Source: an uncultured Prevotellaceae bacterium (GTDB taxonomy: Bacteria > Bacteroidota > Bacteroidia > Bacteroidales > Bacteroidaceae). From it: DNA of 64,000 bases. A program made the translations under genes and the position numbers. The notes below the pieces were generated by a model. The model did not search any database. It saw only the letters and a list, made by a program, of their open reading frames with translations, and was not told the origin of the DNA. Shown piece by piece: positions 17,090 to 25,960 of this stretch. The DNA lies in NCBI GenBank assembly GCA_900316585.1, contig ONDM01000006.1:62001-126000 (forward strand). Reading direction: 5' to 3'. Positions within the stretch are counted from its first letter, which is position 1; the number at the start of each line of letters is the position of its first letter.

Positions 17090-18043
17090 ATGGCAGACAA
17101 TAAAGATCGTTGGGGTGTCTTGTTCATACCAAAGCCTGGGGTACGTAGGACTCACAAGCGTTGGGAGCAGATTCGTGCATATCTGGACGAAAAGAAAGTC
17201 TCATACGATGTGCTTCAGTCCGAGGGTGTGAAATCTTCTTCTATTTTCCGTTTAGCCAAGATGCTTATAGAAAATGGATATAGGACTATAGTGGTAGTGG
17301 GAGGAGACTTGGCCATCAATGCAGTGGTTAATGGTATCATGTCATATCCTAATCTGATAGATGAAATCCGTTTAGGCATTATACCGAATGGTTTTGGAAA
17401 TAATTTTGCTCATTTTTGGGGATTGCATGAAAGCAATTATAAGGATGCGATAGATAATCTGATTCGAGGCCGTATCCGAAAAGTTGATGTGGGCGAATGT
17501 ACTTATTCAAAGGAAAATGTCTACCATAAACGATATTTCATAAATGCGGTGAATATAGGTCTGAGTGCTAGTATAGTGGGTATTACAGAAGAGGCCCGTC
17601 GTTTTATCGGAGTGAAGTTCCTGACTCATTTGGCTACTTCTTTTCTGATGGTTTTCGAACGGAAATTCTACAAGTTGGAGAGTACTATAAATTACGAAGA
17701 AGTAAATGGCTCGGTGATGTCGGTTTGCATTGGCAGCTGTTCAGGATATGGTCAGACGCCCAATGCGGTGCCTTATAATGGAATGCTTGATGTTTCCATC
17801 ATTTATCAGCCGCATGGCATAAAGCAGTTGGCCTATGGGCTTTGGCTACTATTTACAGGTAAGTTCTTGAGCTATAAGAAGGTAACTCCGTATAGAACAC
17901 ATGAGGCCGACATCAGTTCGGCAGAGCATGCCCGTGTCAGTGTAGATGGTAGAATGATAAAGGGCGGAGCTCCTTTGAAGGTTAAGGTGTTCCAGGAAAA
18001 ACTGAATTTGATTATTCCTTCCCGTCCTAACCTTCCTGGCTGA
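17090..18043 (+). CDS. Diacylglycerol/lipid-kinase-like protein (DAGK_cat family)
   Basis: 317 residues with the DAGK catalytic fold: an N-terminal Rossmann-like half (VVVGGDLAINAVVNG, about 67-81; LGIIPNGFGNNFAHFWG, about 96-112) and a C-terminal beta-sandwich (CIGSCSGYGQTPNAVPYNGMLDV, given in part). The nucleotide motif reads GGDLA instead of GGDGT and the second motif GFGNN instead of GTxND, so either activity is altered or this is a distinct Bacteroidota branch. ATG at 17090 follows the miaA stop at once; in-frame GTG at 17087 is an alternative. Its 3' end overlaps the convergent Crp-family gene by 17 nt. Confidence 0.82.
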   Translation: MADNKDRWGVLFIPKPGVRRTHKRWEQIRAYLDEKKVSYDVLQSEGVKSSSIFRLAKMLIENGYRTIVVVGGDLAINAVVNGIMSYPNLIDEIRLGIIPNGFGNNFAHFWGLHESNYKDAIDNLIRGRIRKVDVGECTYSKENVYHKRYFINAVNIGLSASIVGITEEARRFIGVKFLTHLATSFLMVFERKFYKLESTINYEEVNGSVMSVCIGSCSGYGQTPNAVPYNGMLDVSIIYQPHGIKQLAYGLWLLFTGKFLSYKKVTPYRTHEADISSAEHARVSVDGRMIKGGAPLKVKVFQEKLNLIIPSRPNLPG

Positions 18044-18728
18044 TTTTCTTTAATTTCTCTTCGTCGATTATCTTAATTTTACGGCCATCGATAGCCAGGA
18101 CTTTTTCATTGGCAAAGGAAGAAAGGGTTCGTATGGCATTTGAGGTGGTCATGTTGGAAAGGTTGGCCATGTCTTCGCGAGAAAGATATATGCTCAATGT
18201 GGCACCGTCGGCTTCCACTCCATAAGATTCTTTCAATAATAAGATGGATTCTGCCAGTCGGGCAGGAATACGCTTTTGGGTCAGACTTACCGTTCGTGCG
18301 TCTGCCATGCATAGGTTTATTGAAAGCTGTTTGATGAAGAAGACTGCAAGTTCGTTGTTCTCACTAATCAGTTTTCGGATGATGTCAAGAGGAATGTGAC
18401 AAATTACCGTAGGTTCTAGCGCTACAGATGAGGTGATGAGATTTGTACCGGAGAAATAGGCATGATATCCAAAGTATTCTACGGGCTTGTAGACACGGAT
18501 AATCTGGTTCCTGCCACCCACGCCTTCTATTGATACTTTTACTTTCCCTTTCAGCAGACAAGAAAGGATAGAAGGCTTTTCTCCTTCTTTATATATGTAT
18601 TCGTTTTTCTTGTATTGTTTCAATGTGAGGTTTTTCTCCAGTAACCTTCGTTGCTCTGCATTGAGGGGTTGCCACATGTCCACAATTTTCTCAATAATTT
18701 CATTGCGTGAGATGTTTTTTCTTGCCAT
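18027..18728 (-). CDS. Crp/Fnr-family transcriptional regulator
   Basis: 233 residues. Cyclic-nucleotide-binding beta-roll (about 25-130: EYIYKEGEKPSILSCLLKGKVKVS), dimer helix (about 135-165) and a winged helix-turn-helix (SREDMANLSNMTTSNAIRTLSSF, about 187-209, given in part). No N-terminal cysteine cluster, so not an Fnr-type Fe-S sensor. The ligand is unknown. Monocistronic with its own -7 box. Confidence 0.9.
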   Translation of the reverse strand: MARKNISRNEIIEKIVDMWQPLNAEQRRLLEKNLTLKQYKKNEYIYKEGEKPSILSCLLKGKVKVSIEGVGGRNQIIRVYKPVEYFGYHAYFSGTNLITSSVALEPTVICHIPLDIIRKLISENNELAVFFIKQLSINLCMADARTVSLTQKRIPARLAESILLLKESYGVEADGATLSIYLSREDMANLSNMTTSNAIRTLSSFANEKVLAIDGRKIKIIDEEKLKKISQEG

Positions 18729-18759
18729 GGTCTGTAAAAGCAGATTAATTGATACTTTG

Positions 18760-18767
18760 CAAAAATA
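18760..18767 (-). promoter_or_regulatory. -7 box TATTTTTG of the Crp-family gene
   Basis: TAnnTTTG match on the minus strand, 32 nt before the start codon. Confidence 0.65.
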
Positions 18768-18782
18768 GAAATAAAAATCTAT

Positions 18783-19535
18783 TTAAAAAATGATTTCTTC
18801 ATTTTTATTTTCTTCAGTCTGTATTGCTGTGTCTTTTGTTTCAGACTGCAATGATTCGTCTGGAACAGTCTGATAGTTTGTCTCTTGACTAGCATCAGCC
18901 TCTGTCTGTCGTATTTCTGGAGATTCTATATCCTCATCATTTTCGTCTGCGAAAGGATCGGGTTTTTGTGGCCCTTCTTTGCGGTAGAACCAGGCAAGCA
19001 GTATACCTGACAGGGCACCATCTAAATGCCCTTCCCAGGACGTTGTGTCATCGGCAAACCAGGGAAACATATTCCAAACCATACTTCCATAGAGGAAAAC
19101 CACTAAAAGCGAAAGGGCAATCAAAGGTACGTGCTTACGAAGGATTCCACTGAAAAACAAAAAGAAGGCTAGTGAATAAATCAGTCCACTTGCACCTATA
19201 TGCCATCCCGGCTTACCTATTATCCAGGTCAGCAAACCGCCTATCAGCCACGCCATGATGAAAACAGTGGAGGCGAAGTCTTTGTAAAAATAATACAGTC
19301 CCCACATAAGTGCAAAAAGAGGGACGGTATTGTGGAACAGATGTCTCCATCCAGAGTGAATCAACGGATGTGCAAAAATTCCGAATAACCCATCCTTATG
19401 CAGTGGATGTATACCTAGGTGTGTAAAATCCCAATCCATACCCCATTGAAGCGTTTGCATGCAATAAAGAATGAACAGGAAGAAGGCCGGAAAGACCATT
19501 GCCAGATACATATGATTCTTATTCTCGCTTTCCAT
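18783..19535 (-). CDS. Rhomboid-family intramembrane serine protease
   Basis: 250 residues. Six hydrophobic segments span about 10-185, with the rhomboid features WRHLFHN (63-69), the catalytic Ser116 in HIGASGLIYS and the catalytic His170 in WEGHLDGALSG. After the last helix a cytoplasmic tail of about 60 residues (190-250) is rich in Asp, Glu, Gln and Thr and has no fold signature. It cleaves membrane proteins within or next to the bilayer; substrate unknown. Monocistronic, divergent from the glucan operon. Confidence 0.93.
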   Translation of the reverse strand: MESENKNHMYLAMVFPAFFLFILYCMQTLQWGMDWDFTHLGIHPLHKDGLFGIFAHPLIHSGWRHLFHNTVPLFALMWGLYYFYKDFASTVFIMAWLIGGLLTWIIGKPGWHIGASGLIYSLAFFLFFSGILRKHVPLIALSLLVVFLYGSMVWNMFPWFADDTTSWEGHLDGALSGILLAWFYRKEGPQKPDPFADENDEDIESPEIRQTEADASQETNYQTVPDESLQSETKDTAIQTEENKNEEIIF

Positions 19536-19625
19536 TGCATTGTTTAAAACAACTGCAATGCTAGTAATTTTTGGTCGAAAAATGAAATTTACCTCATATA
19601 ATTTTTCAGTTTAGATAAAAATGTG

Positions 19626-19633
19626 TAATTTTG
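19626..19633 (+). promoter_or_regulatory. -7 box TAATTTTG of the glucan operon
   Basis: TAnnTTTG match about 54 nt before the debranching enzyme ATG. Confidence 0.6.
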
Positions 19634-19686
19634 AAAACAATGTTTTAAAACCTTTGTAAATATTAAATAACCTATAAATAAACGCT

Positions 19687-21645
19687 ATGAGCTATTTACG
19701 ATTTGACAAAACCGTAATGACCAACTTGGAAGAGTCGCTCCCTAGAGAAGTGCTTCGTACAAATAGATCTGGTGCTTATTCAAGTTCTACAATCACTGAT
19801 TGTAATACAAGAAAGTATCATGGCTTGTTGGTGATTCCGGTTCCCGAATTGGATGATGAAAATCATGTCTTGCTCTCTTCTCTAGATGTGACAGTCTTGC
19901 AGCATGGTGTGCCGTTTAATTTGGGATTGCACAAGTATCAGGGCAATAACTTCAGCCCTAACGGACATAAATACATCCGTGAGTTTGATTGTGAGAAAGT
20001 ACCTACAACGATTTATCGTGTAGGTGGTGTCATTCTGAAGAAAGAGATTCTTTTTGTTCACCATGAGACTCGTTTGCTGCTGCGTTATACACTTGTTGAT
20101 GCGCATTCGGCAACTACTTTGCGTTTCCGTCCTTATCTGGCTTTCCGCAGTGTTAGGCAGTTCACTCATGAGAATGGTGTTGCCAGCCAAGATTACCAGT
20201 TGGTGGACAATGGTATTAAAACTCGCATGTATGAGGGTTATCCTGATTTGTACATGCAGTTGAGCAAGAAGAATGAATTTCATTTTGAGCCCGACTGGTA
20301 CCGTAACATTGAATATCCGAAAGAGCAGGAGCGTGGTTATGACACTCTAGAGGACTTGTATGTTCCTGGTTACTTCGAGTGCCCTATAAAGAAGGGTGAG
20401 AGCATCGTGTTCTCTGCCAGTATCTCTGAGATGAAGTCCAACCAGCTTAAACGGATGTGTGAGTCTGCCATTGAGTCTCGTACTCCACGTAATTCTATTA
20501 AGCATTGTCTGGTAAATGCAGCTCACCAGTTCTATAACCTGCAACATGGTGAGGAATATATTCTGGCAGGTTATCCATGGTTTAAGGCTCGTGCACGTGA
20601 CACGTTCATTTCTCTGCCGGGCTTGACTTTGGCAGTAGGTGAGATAGATGAGTTCCATACGATTATGAATACATGCATAAAGGCTATCGATGACTTTATT
20701 GACGGAAAGCCTATAAGCGTGAAAATTTCAGAAATGGAGCATCCCGATATTCTTCTTTGGGCCATGTGGACTATACAACAGTATGGTAAATATGTGAACT
20801 ATGAAGACTGCGTGAAGCGTTATGGAACTTTGGTGGAAAAGATTATGGAATTCTTGCGGAATAATAAGCATCCAAATCTTACGGTTCATGAAAATGGACT
20901 GGTCTATACCAATGGACGGGATAAGGCTGTCACTTGGATGAATTCCTCTTCTTATGGACGCCCAATTGTTCCACGTTCAGGATATGTGGTTGAAATTAAT
21001 TCACTTTGGTATAATGCTTTGTTGTTCTCAGCTGAACTCCTGGAAGCCTCAAAAATAAAAGAGGGAAAGGAAATGGCCGAAAAACTTCGTTCAGAGGCTG
21101 AGTTATGTGCAGCTTCTTTCCACGATGTTTTCGTCAATGAATATGGTTATCTGCTAGATTATGTGGATGGTGCCATCAAGGATTGGAGTGTTCGTCCAAA
21201 TATGATCTTCGCAGCAGCACTGGATTATTCACCGTTGACAAAACCTGAAAAAAAGAAAGTGCTGGATTATTGTACTAAAGAGTTGTTGACTCCAAGAGGA
21301 TTACGTACATTAAGCCCTAAGAGCAGTGGATATAATCCTATGTATACAGGTCCTCAGTCTCAGCGCGATTATGCATATCATATGGGTACAGCCTGGCCAT
21401 GGTTGGAGGGCTTCTATCTAGAGGCTTATCTGAAACTGTATCAGCGCAGCGGACTTTCATTCATAGACAGGCAGTTGGTTGGCTTTGAGGATGAGATGAA
21501 GCTCAACTGTATTTCCACTCTTCCAGAAATGTTTGATGGTAATCCACCATTCCGTGGAAGAGGTGCTATGTCATTTGCAATGAATGTGGCTGAAATCTTA
21601 CGTATTTATATGTTGCTTAGAAAATATAAGGAGGAACTTGTATGA
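19687..21645 (+). CDS. Glycogen debranching enzyme (amylo-alpha-1,6-glucosidase type)
   Basis: 652 residues, no signal peptide, so acts on intracellular glycogen. N-terminal GDE_N beta-sandwich (about 1-255: TNRSGAYSSSTITDCNTRKYHGLL) and a C-terminal GDE_C alpha/alpha barrel (about 270-650) with PWFKARARDTFISLPGL and an acidic DWSVRPN segment in the active-site region. It heads a three-gene unit: its stop overlaps the ATG of the glycosyltransferase, preceded by a strong AAGGAGGA ribosome site, and the GH57 enzyme follows. The unit fits storage-glucan turnover. Confidence 0.94.
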   Translation: MSYLRFDKTVMTNLEESLPREVLRTNRSGAYSSSTITDCNTRKYHGLLVIPVPELDDENHVLLSSLDVTVLQHGVPFNLGLHKYQGNNFSPNGHKYIREFDCEKVPTTIYRVGGVILKKEILFVHHETRLLLRYTLVDAHSATTLRFRPYLAFRSVRQFTHENGVASQDYQLVDNGIKTRMYEGYPDLYMQLSKKNEFHFEPDWYRNIEYPKEQERGYDTLEDLYVPGYFECPIKKGESIVFSASISEMKSNQLKRMCESAIESRTPRNSIKHCLVNAAHQFYNLQHGEEYILAGYPWFKARARDTFISLPGLTLAVGEIDEFHTIMNTCIKAIDDFIDGKPISVKISEMEHPDILLWAMWTIQQYGKYVNYEDCVKRYGTLVEKIMEFLRNNKHPNLTVHENGLVYTNGRDKAVTWMNSSSYGRPIVPRSGYVVEINSLWYNALLFSAELLEASKIKEGKEMAEKLRSEAELCAASFHDVFVNEYGYLLDYVDGAIKDWSVRPNMIFAAALDYSPLTKPEKKKVLDYCTKELLTPRGLRTLSPKSSGYNPMYTGPQSQRDYAYHMGTAWPWLEGFYLEAYLKLYQRSGLSFIDRQLVGFEDEMKLNCISTLPEMFDGNPPFRGRGAMSFAMNVAEILRIYMLLRKYKEELV

Positions 21646-22898
21646 AAGTATTAATGTTTGGATGGGAGTTCCCACCTAAAATCTTTGGTGGCTTGGCAGT
21701 TGCTTCTTATGGTATAACTAAGGGCTTAAGTGCTCAAGGTGATGTGGAGACTACTTTCTGCCTGCCACATCCAAGTGGAGAGGAGGAGAATTTCCTGAAT
21801 ATAATAGGCATGAATCAGGTGCCTATAGTTTACCGTGATCATGGCTATGATTATGTGAAGAGCCGTTTGGAAACAATGTCTCCAGAAGCATATTATAACT
21901 TCCGTAATCATATTTATGCTGATTTCTCTTACATGCCTGTCAATGACTTGGGCTGTCTGCATTTTGACATGGGTTATGGACCAAATCTGAATGAAGAGAT
22001 AAACAATTTCTCCATTGTAGCTGGTGTCGTAGCTCGCTCGGAAAATTTCGACATTATCCATGCACACGATTGGTTGACCTATCCAGCTGGTGTACATGCG
22101 AAAATGGTAAGTGGAAAACCTCTTTGTATCCATGTACATGCTACAGATTATGACCGTAGCCGTGGTAATGTGAATCCTACTGTATATAGTATTGAACGTA
22201 ATGGTATGGATCATGCAGATTGCATCATGTGTGTATCTGAATTGACCCGTCGTACCGTTATTGAAAAATATGGTCAGGATCCACGGAAGTGTATTGCAAT
22301 GCATAATGCAGTATATCCATTGTCACAGGAATACCTGGACATTCCACGTCCACGTCATGATAAGGAAAAAGTTGTTACTTTCTTGGGACGTATTACCATG
22401 CAGAAAGGTCCTGAATACTTCGTTGAGGCTGCAGCTATGGTATTACAGCGTACTCGCAATATCCGTTTCTGCATGGCAGGTAGTGGCGATATGATGAATG
22501 CCATGATCAGTCTTGCAGCAGAAAGAGGTATAGCAGATCGTTTCCACTTCCCTGGGTTCCAACGCGGAAAACAGGTTTATGAGTGTTATAAGAATAGTGA
22601 TGTATTTGTCATGCCTTCGGTTTCTGAACCATTCGGTATTGCTCCGTTGGAGGCAATGCAGTGTGGCACCCCATCTATTATCTCTAAGCAAAGTGGTTGT
22701 GGTGAGATTTTGGACAAGGTGATAAAAGTAGACTATTGGGATATCCATGCTATGGCAGATGCTATCTATTCTATTTGCACGAATCAGTCTCTTTATGAGT
22801 ATCTGAGAGACGAGGGTATCAAGGAAGTGAATGGAATTACATGGGAAAAGGTAGGCTTGCGTATCCGTAAGGCTTATGACAGACTTCTTGGAAAATAA
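21642..22898 (+). CDS. GT4-type glycosyltransferase (glycogen synthase-like)
   Basis: 418 residues with a GT-B fold: N-terminal acceptor domain starting MFGWEFPPKIFGGLAVA, HAHDWLTYPAG and HVHATDYDRSRG, then a nucleotide-sugar domain with FLGRITMQKGPEYFVEAA and the E-x7-E motif PSVSEPFGIAPLEAMQCGTP. Between a debranching enzyme and a GH57 protein it is probably the alpha-glucan synthase of this unit; related enzymes use UDP- or ADP-glucose, but the donor is not readable here. AAGGAGGA at 21628-21635 is an unusually strong Shine-Dalgarno sequence for this phylum. Confidence 0.9.
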   Translation: MKVLMFGWEFPPKIFGGLAVASYGITKGLSAQGDVETTFCLPHPSGEEENFLNIIGMNQVPIVYRDHGYDYVKSRLETMSPEAYYNFRNHIYADFSYMPVNDLGCLHFDMGYGPNLNEEINNFSIVAGVVARSENFDIIHAHDWLTYPAGVHAKMVSGKPLCIHVHATDYDRSRGNVNPTVYSIERNGMDHADCIMCVSELTRRTVIEKYGQDPRKCIAMHNAVYPLSQEYLDIPRPRHDKEKVVTFLGRITMQKGPEYFVEAAAMVLQRTRNIRFCMAGSGDMMNAMISLAAERGIADRFHFPGFQRGKQVYECYKNSDVFVMPSVSEPFGIAPLEAMQCGTPSIISKQSGCGEILDKVIKVDYWDIHAMADAIYSICTNQSLYEYLRDEGIKEVNGITWEKVGLRIRKAYDRLLGK

Positions 22899-22919
22899 CA
22901 AAATTAAGATTATTCAAAT

Positions 22920-24434
22920 ATGAAAACAATTTGTTTATATTTTGAGATTCATCAGATTATACATTTGAAACGTTATCGTTTCTTTGATATAGGTCGTGAT
23001 CATTATTATTATGATGACTATGAGAATGAGCGTAGCATCACTGATATAGCAGAGAGAAGCTATATTCCTGCACTGGATACTTTGTTGGCTATGACAAAGG
23101 AATATGGTAAGTATTTTAAGGTTGCTTTCTCATTGTCGGGTGTAGGTTTAGAGCAGTTGGAAATGTATGCTCCGGCTGTAATAGAGAAACTGCAAGAGTT
23201 GAATGCTACAGGCTGCGTGGAATTTTTAGCTGAGCCTTATTCACATGGCTTGTCTTCCTTGGCTAATGAAGAGAGTTTTAAGGAAGATGTTAAGCGCATG
23301 CAAAAGAAGATCAAGGAGATGTTTGGTAAAGAACCGAAGGTTTTCCGTAATTCAAGCTTGATTTATTCTGATGAAATTGGTGCACAGGTAGCTGCTATGG
23401 GCTTTAAGGGAATGCTGACAGAGGGCGCTAAGCACGTATTAGGCTGGAAGTCTCCTCATTACCTTTATAGCTGCAGTTTGAATCCAAACCTGAAGCTGTT
23501 GCTTCGCGACTATACCTTATCTGACGATATTTCATTGCGTTTCAATAATTCAGCTTGGGATGAATATCCATTGTTTGCAGATGTATATGTAGATAAGATT
23601 GCAAAGCTTCCAGAGGAAGAACAGATAGTGAATATCTTCATGGAGTTGAGTGCTCTGGGTATTTATCAACCACTGTCATCAAATATCTTGGAATTCTTGA
23701 AGGCTATTCCTGCTTGTGCTAAAGCTAAGAATATTACTTTCTCCACTCCTTCAGAAATAGTCAAGAACTATAAGTCTGCTGCAAATTTGGACGTTCCTTA
23801 TCCAATGTCTTGGACAGACGAGGAGAGAGATGTTTCTTCATGGTTGGGTAATGTCATGCAGCGTGAGGCATTCAATAAGTTGTATAGTGTGGCTGACCGT
23901 GTACGTATCTGTACGGATCTTCGTATTAAGCAAGACTGGGATTATCTGCAGGCTAGCAATAATTTCCGTTTCATGACTACAAAACCTATGAGTGTTGGCA
24001 TGAATCGTGGAATTTATGATGGCCCATATGATGCATTTACAAATTATATGAATATCTTGGGTGACTTCATTAGCCGTGTCAATAGCTTATATCCAGTAGA
24101 TATGGATAATGAGGAGCTGAATTCCCTGTTGACTACAATTAAGAATCAAGATGAGGAGTTGGCATTGAAACAGAAGGAAGTAACCCGTTTGCAGGCGAAG
24201 GTAAAGAAACTAGAGACAGCTTCTGGCCCAAAAGCTAAAGCAACTCCCAAGAAGACTCCAGTGAAAAAACCTGTAGTTAAGGCTGTAGTTGTGGAGCAGA
24301 TTGATGCAGTAGAGGTAAAGAAGTTTGAACCAGGGGTACTTGCTGCACCTGCTATGAAGACGGCTGTAGCAAAAGCTGGTGCATTGAAGAAGCCAGTATC
24401 AAGGAAAAAGTCAGTTCCAGAGGAAAACGCTTAA
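22920..24434 (+). CDS. GH57 family glycosidase/glucanotransferase with basic C-terminal tail
   Basis: 504 residues, cytoplasmic. The GH57 (beta/alpha)7 domain covers about 1-400: FEIHQ (8-12, region 1), FLAEPYSHGL (102-111), GMLTEGA with candidate nucleophile Glu168, and DYTLSDDISLRF with candidate acid Asp202/203. Members act on alpha-1,4-glucans (amylase, 4-alpha-glucanotransferase or branching). After a short coiled coil (about 405-430) comes an 80-residue Lys/Ala/Pro/Val tail that is not part of the GH57 fold. Third gene of the glucan unit (21-nt gap), closed by a strong terminator. Confidence 0.9.
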   Translation: MKTICLYFEIHQIIHLKRYRFFDIGRDHYYYDDYENERSITDIAERSYIPALDTLLAMTKEYGKYFKVAFSLSGVGLEQLEMYAPAVIEKLQELNATGCVEFLAEPYSHGLSSLANEESFKEDVKRMQKKIKEMFGKEPKVFRNSSLIYSDEIGAQVAAMGFKGMLTEGAKHVLGWKSPHYLYSCSLNPNLKLLLRDYTLSDDISLRFNNSAWDEYPLFADVYVDKIAKLPEEEQIVNIFMELSALGIYQPLSSNILEFLKAIPACAKAKNITFSTPSEIVKNYKSAANLDVPYPMSWTDEERDVSSWLGNVMQREAFNKLYSVADRVRICTDLRIKQDWDYLQASNNFRFMTTKPMSVGMNRGIYDGPYDAFTNYMNILGDFISRVNSLYPVDMDNEELNSLLTTIKNQDEELALKQKEVTRLQAKVKKLETASGPKAKATPKKTPVKKPVVKAVVVEQIDAVEVKKFEPGVLAAPAMKTAVAKAGALKKPVSRKKSVPEENA

Positions 24435-24443
24435 GTCTGTATA

Positions 24444-24485
24444 AAAAAAGAAGGGAGGTTTCTTAGAGGCCTCCCTTCTTTTTTA
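24444..24485 (+). terminator. Terminator of the glucan operon
   Basis: 11-bp stem AAGAAGGGAGG/CCTCCCTTCTT flanked by A and T runs. It also lies just beyond the convergent DUF4270 gene. Confidence 0.93.
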
Positions 24486-24509
24486 TATTTATAAGAATAT
24501 GATTAATAT

Positions 24510-25952
24510 CTAATTCTTGAATTTACTGTAAATAATCTGCAGCTTTACTCCATTTTTCTTTAACCTTGCACTTGTCAGACTTAAATCATGGTTAACTCCA
24601 ACCACAGTATTTGAGGATGAAGAACTTGAAGAACCGTAGTAGTAATAGCTATAATAATAACTTGAGGTGTTTGATGAACCAGTACTATACACAGGTGCAA
24701 CAGGTATTAGTACGACCTTGTTCCAATTTGGATTCTCAATTTCCCAGTTAGGGTTATGAGCTATGCCATCTTGGTGCGCCTTACGCATGTTGGATATCAA
24801 ATGGGCTATATTATCGAACGAATAATTATTGTTTGACGTGCTGAAGGTTGACATATATGTAGTTTGGTCATCTGGAACCTCATTGTTCTCAAAGAAAGAA
24901 TACATTCTGTCTTTAGGGACCATGAGCAGATAGCTAGGTGCCGGAAGATTATAATCCGCACCTGTATTCTCTGCGCTATACCTGTCGAAGATCAACTTTG
25001 CAGAGTTAATGGTGTCATTTATAGATATCTCTGAAATAGGGAGGGCGACTTCAGTGAACAAACTGCTTGGAGTCTTTAAATAAGTAGCATCTTTGTCGTT
25101 CAACAACTTTTCCAGATTGTATTTCTTGATGGAAGTTGCCTGAATGACTTCTTCAGTAGCTGCAAAGGTTGTTGTACCAGTTGCCAAAGAGTCTAGTCTG
25201 CCAGTAGAACTCTTTGCAAAGTATTTAAAGCGAATATTTAATTGACCTACGTAAATATCCATCATTACACCATCACCTTTTTCAAACTTTACGTAATACC
25301 CAGGATTGACATGCTCATTGAATACTTTACCATTTGCAAAGTATTCAGGATTAGCCTTATATTGAGCTAACATCTTGTTTCCTATCTCATTAGGCAATTT
25401 TACACGGATGTTTCTGCGACTATCACTAGAGTATCGGGCAGAGTCAGACAATGTTCTGTCGCTTATTGTGAAAGTTTTTGTTGCTATAGGAGTAGCACTT
25501 AAGTCATAATATTCTGAAGGATCTATGTCTGTGTAATATGACTGTGAATTACTCATTACCTTATTTAAAGGATAAATACTTATTCTGCATGGTGCTAGAG
25601 AGTCACCCACAAAGTTTTCGAAATAAAGTCGAATGTATGTGTCCAGACATGTGTTATTTTGGATACTGTCAGGGAACTCGAAATTCTGACCGCAGTTTAA
25701 TTGCATCAGGAAATCGCTATGGACTGTAGTTCCGGTTTCTGGGTCTGTATAGTTTCCTAAATGACTGGTGCTTGTTCTGGCTAAGACTGAGTCGGCTACT
25801 ATAGTAGCGAGAGAAACATCAAATGTCTCACTGCTTATTGAAACCAAATCAGAATCAGGCACAAGGTCTATGCCTAATGTTGATGTAGATTCATCACATG
25901 CACACAATAGGAAGAATGTGCATAAAGCAAACCATAAGCTTTTAATTTTCAT
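24510..25952 (-). CDS. DUF4270 family lipoprotein
   Basis: 480 residues. Signal peptide with lipobox LLCAC (lipid-modified Cys19), followed by CDESTSTLGIDLVPDSDLV, the typical DUF4270 opening. The rest is beta-rich, with no enzyme motif. Near the C-terminus (about 435-462) is a Ser/Tyr low-complexity tract. Function of DUF4270 is unknown; it is an envelope protein of Bacteroidota. It starts 8 nt after the GT5-type gene ends, so the two form an operon facing the glucan genes. Confidence 0.88.
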   Translation of the reverse strand: MKIKSLWFALCTFFLLCACDESTSTLGIDLVPDSDLVSISSETFDVSLATIVADSVLARTSTSHLGNYTDPETGTTVHSDFLMQLNCGQNFEFPDSIQNNTCLDTYIRLYFENFVGDSLAPCRISIYPLNKVMSNSQSYYTDIDPSEYYDLSATPIATKTFTISDRTLSDSARYSSDSRRNIRVKLPNEIGNKMLAQYKANPEYFANGKVFNEHVNPGYYVKFEKGDGVMMDIYVGQLNIRFKYFAKSSTGRLDSLATGTTTFAATEEVIQATSIKKYNLEKLLNDKDATYLKTPSSLFTEVALPISEISINDTINSAKLIFDRYSAENTGADYNLPAPSYLLMVPKDRMYSFFENNEVPDDQTTYMSTFSTSNNNYSFDNIAHLISNMRKAHQDGIAHNPNWEIENPNWNKVVLIPVAPVYSTGSSNTSSYYYSYYYYGSSSSSSSNTVVGVNHDLSLTSARLKKNGVKLQIIYSKFKN

Positions 25953-25960
25953 GGGGTAAA

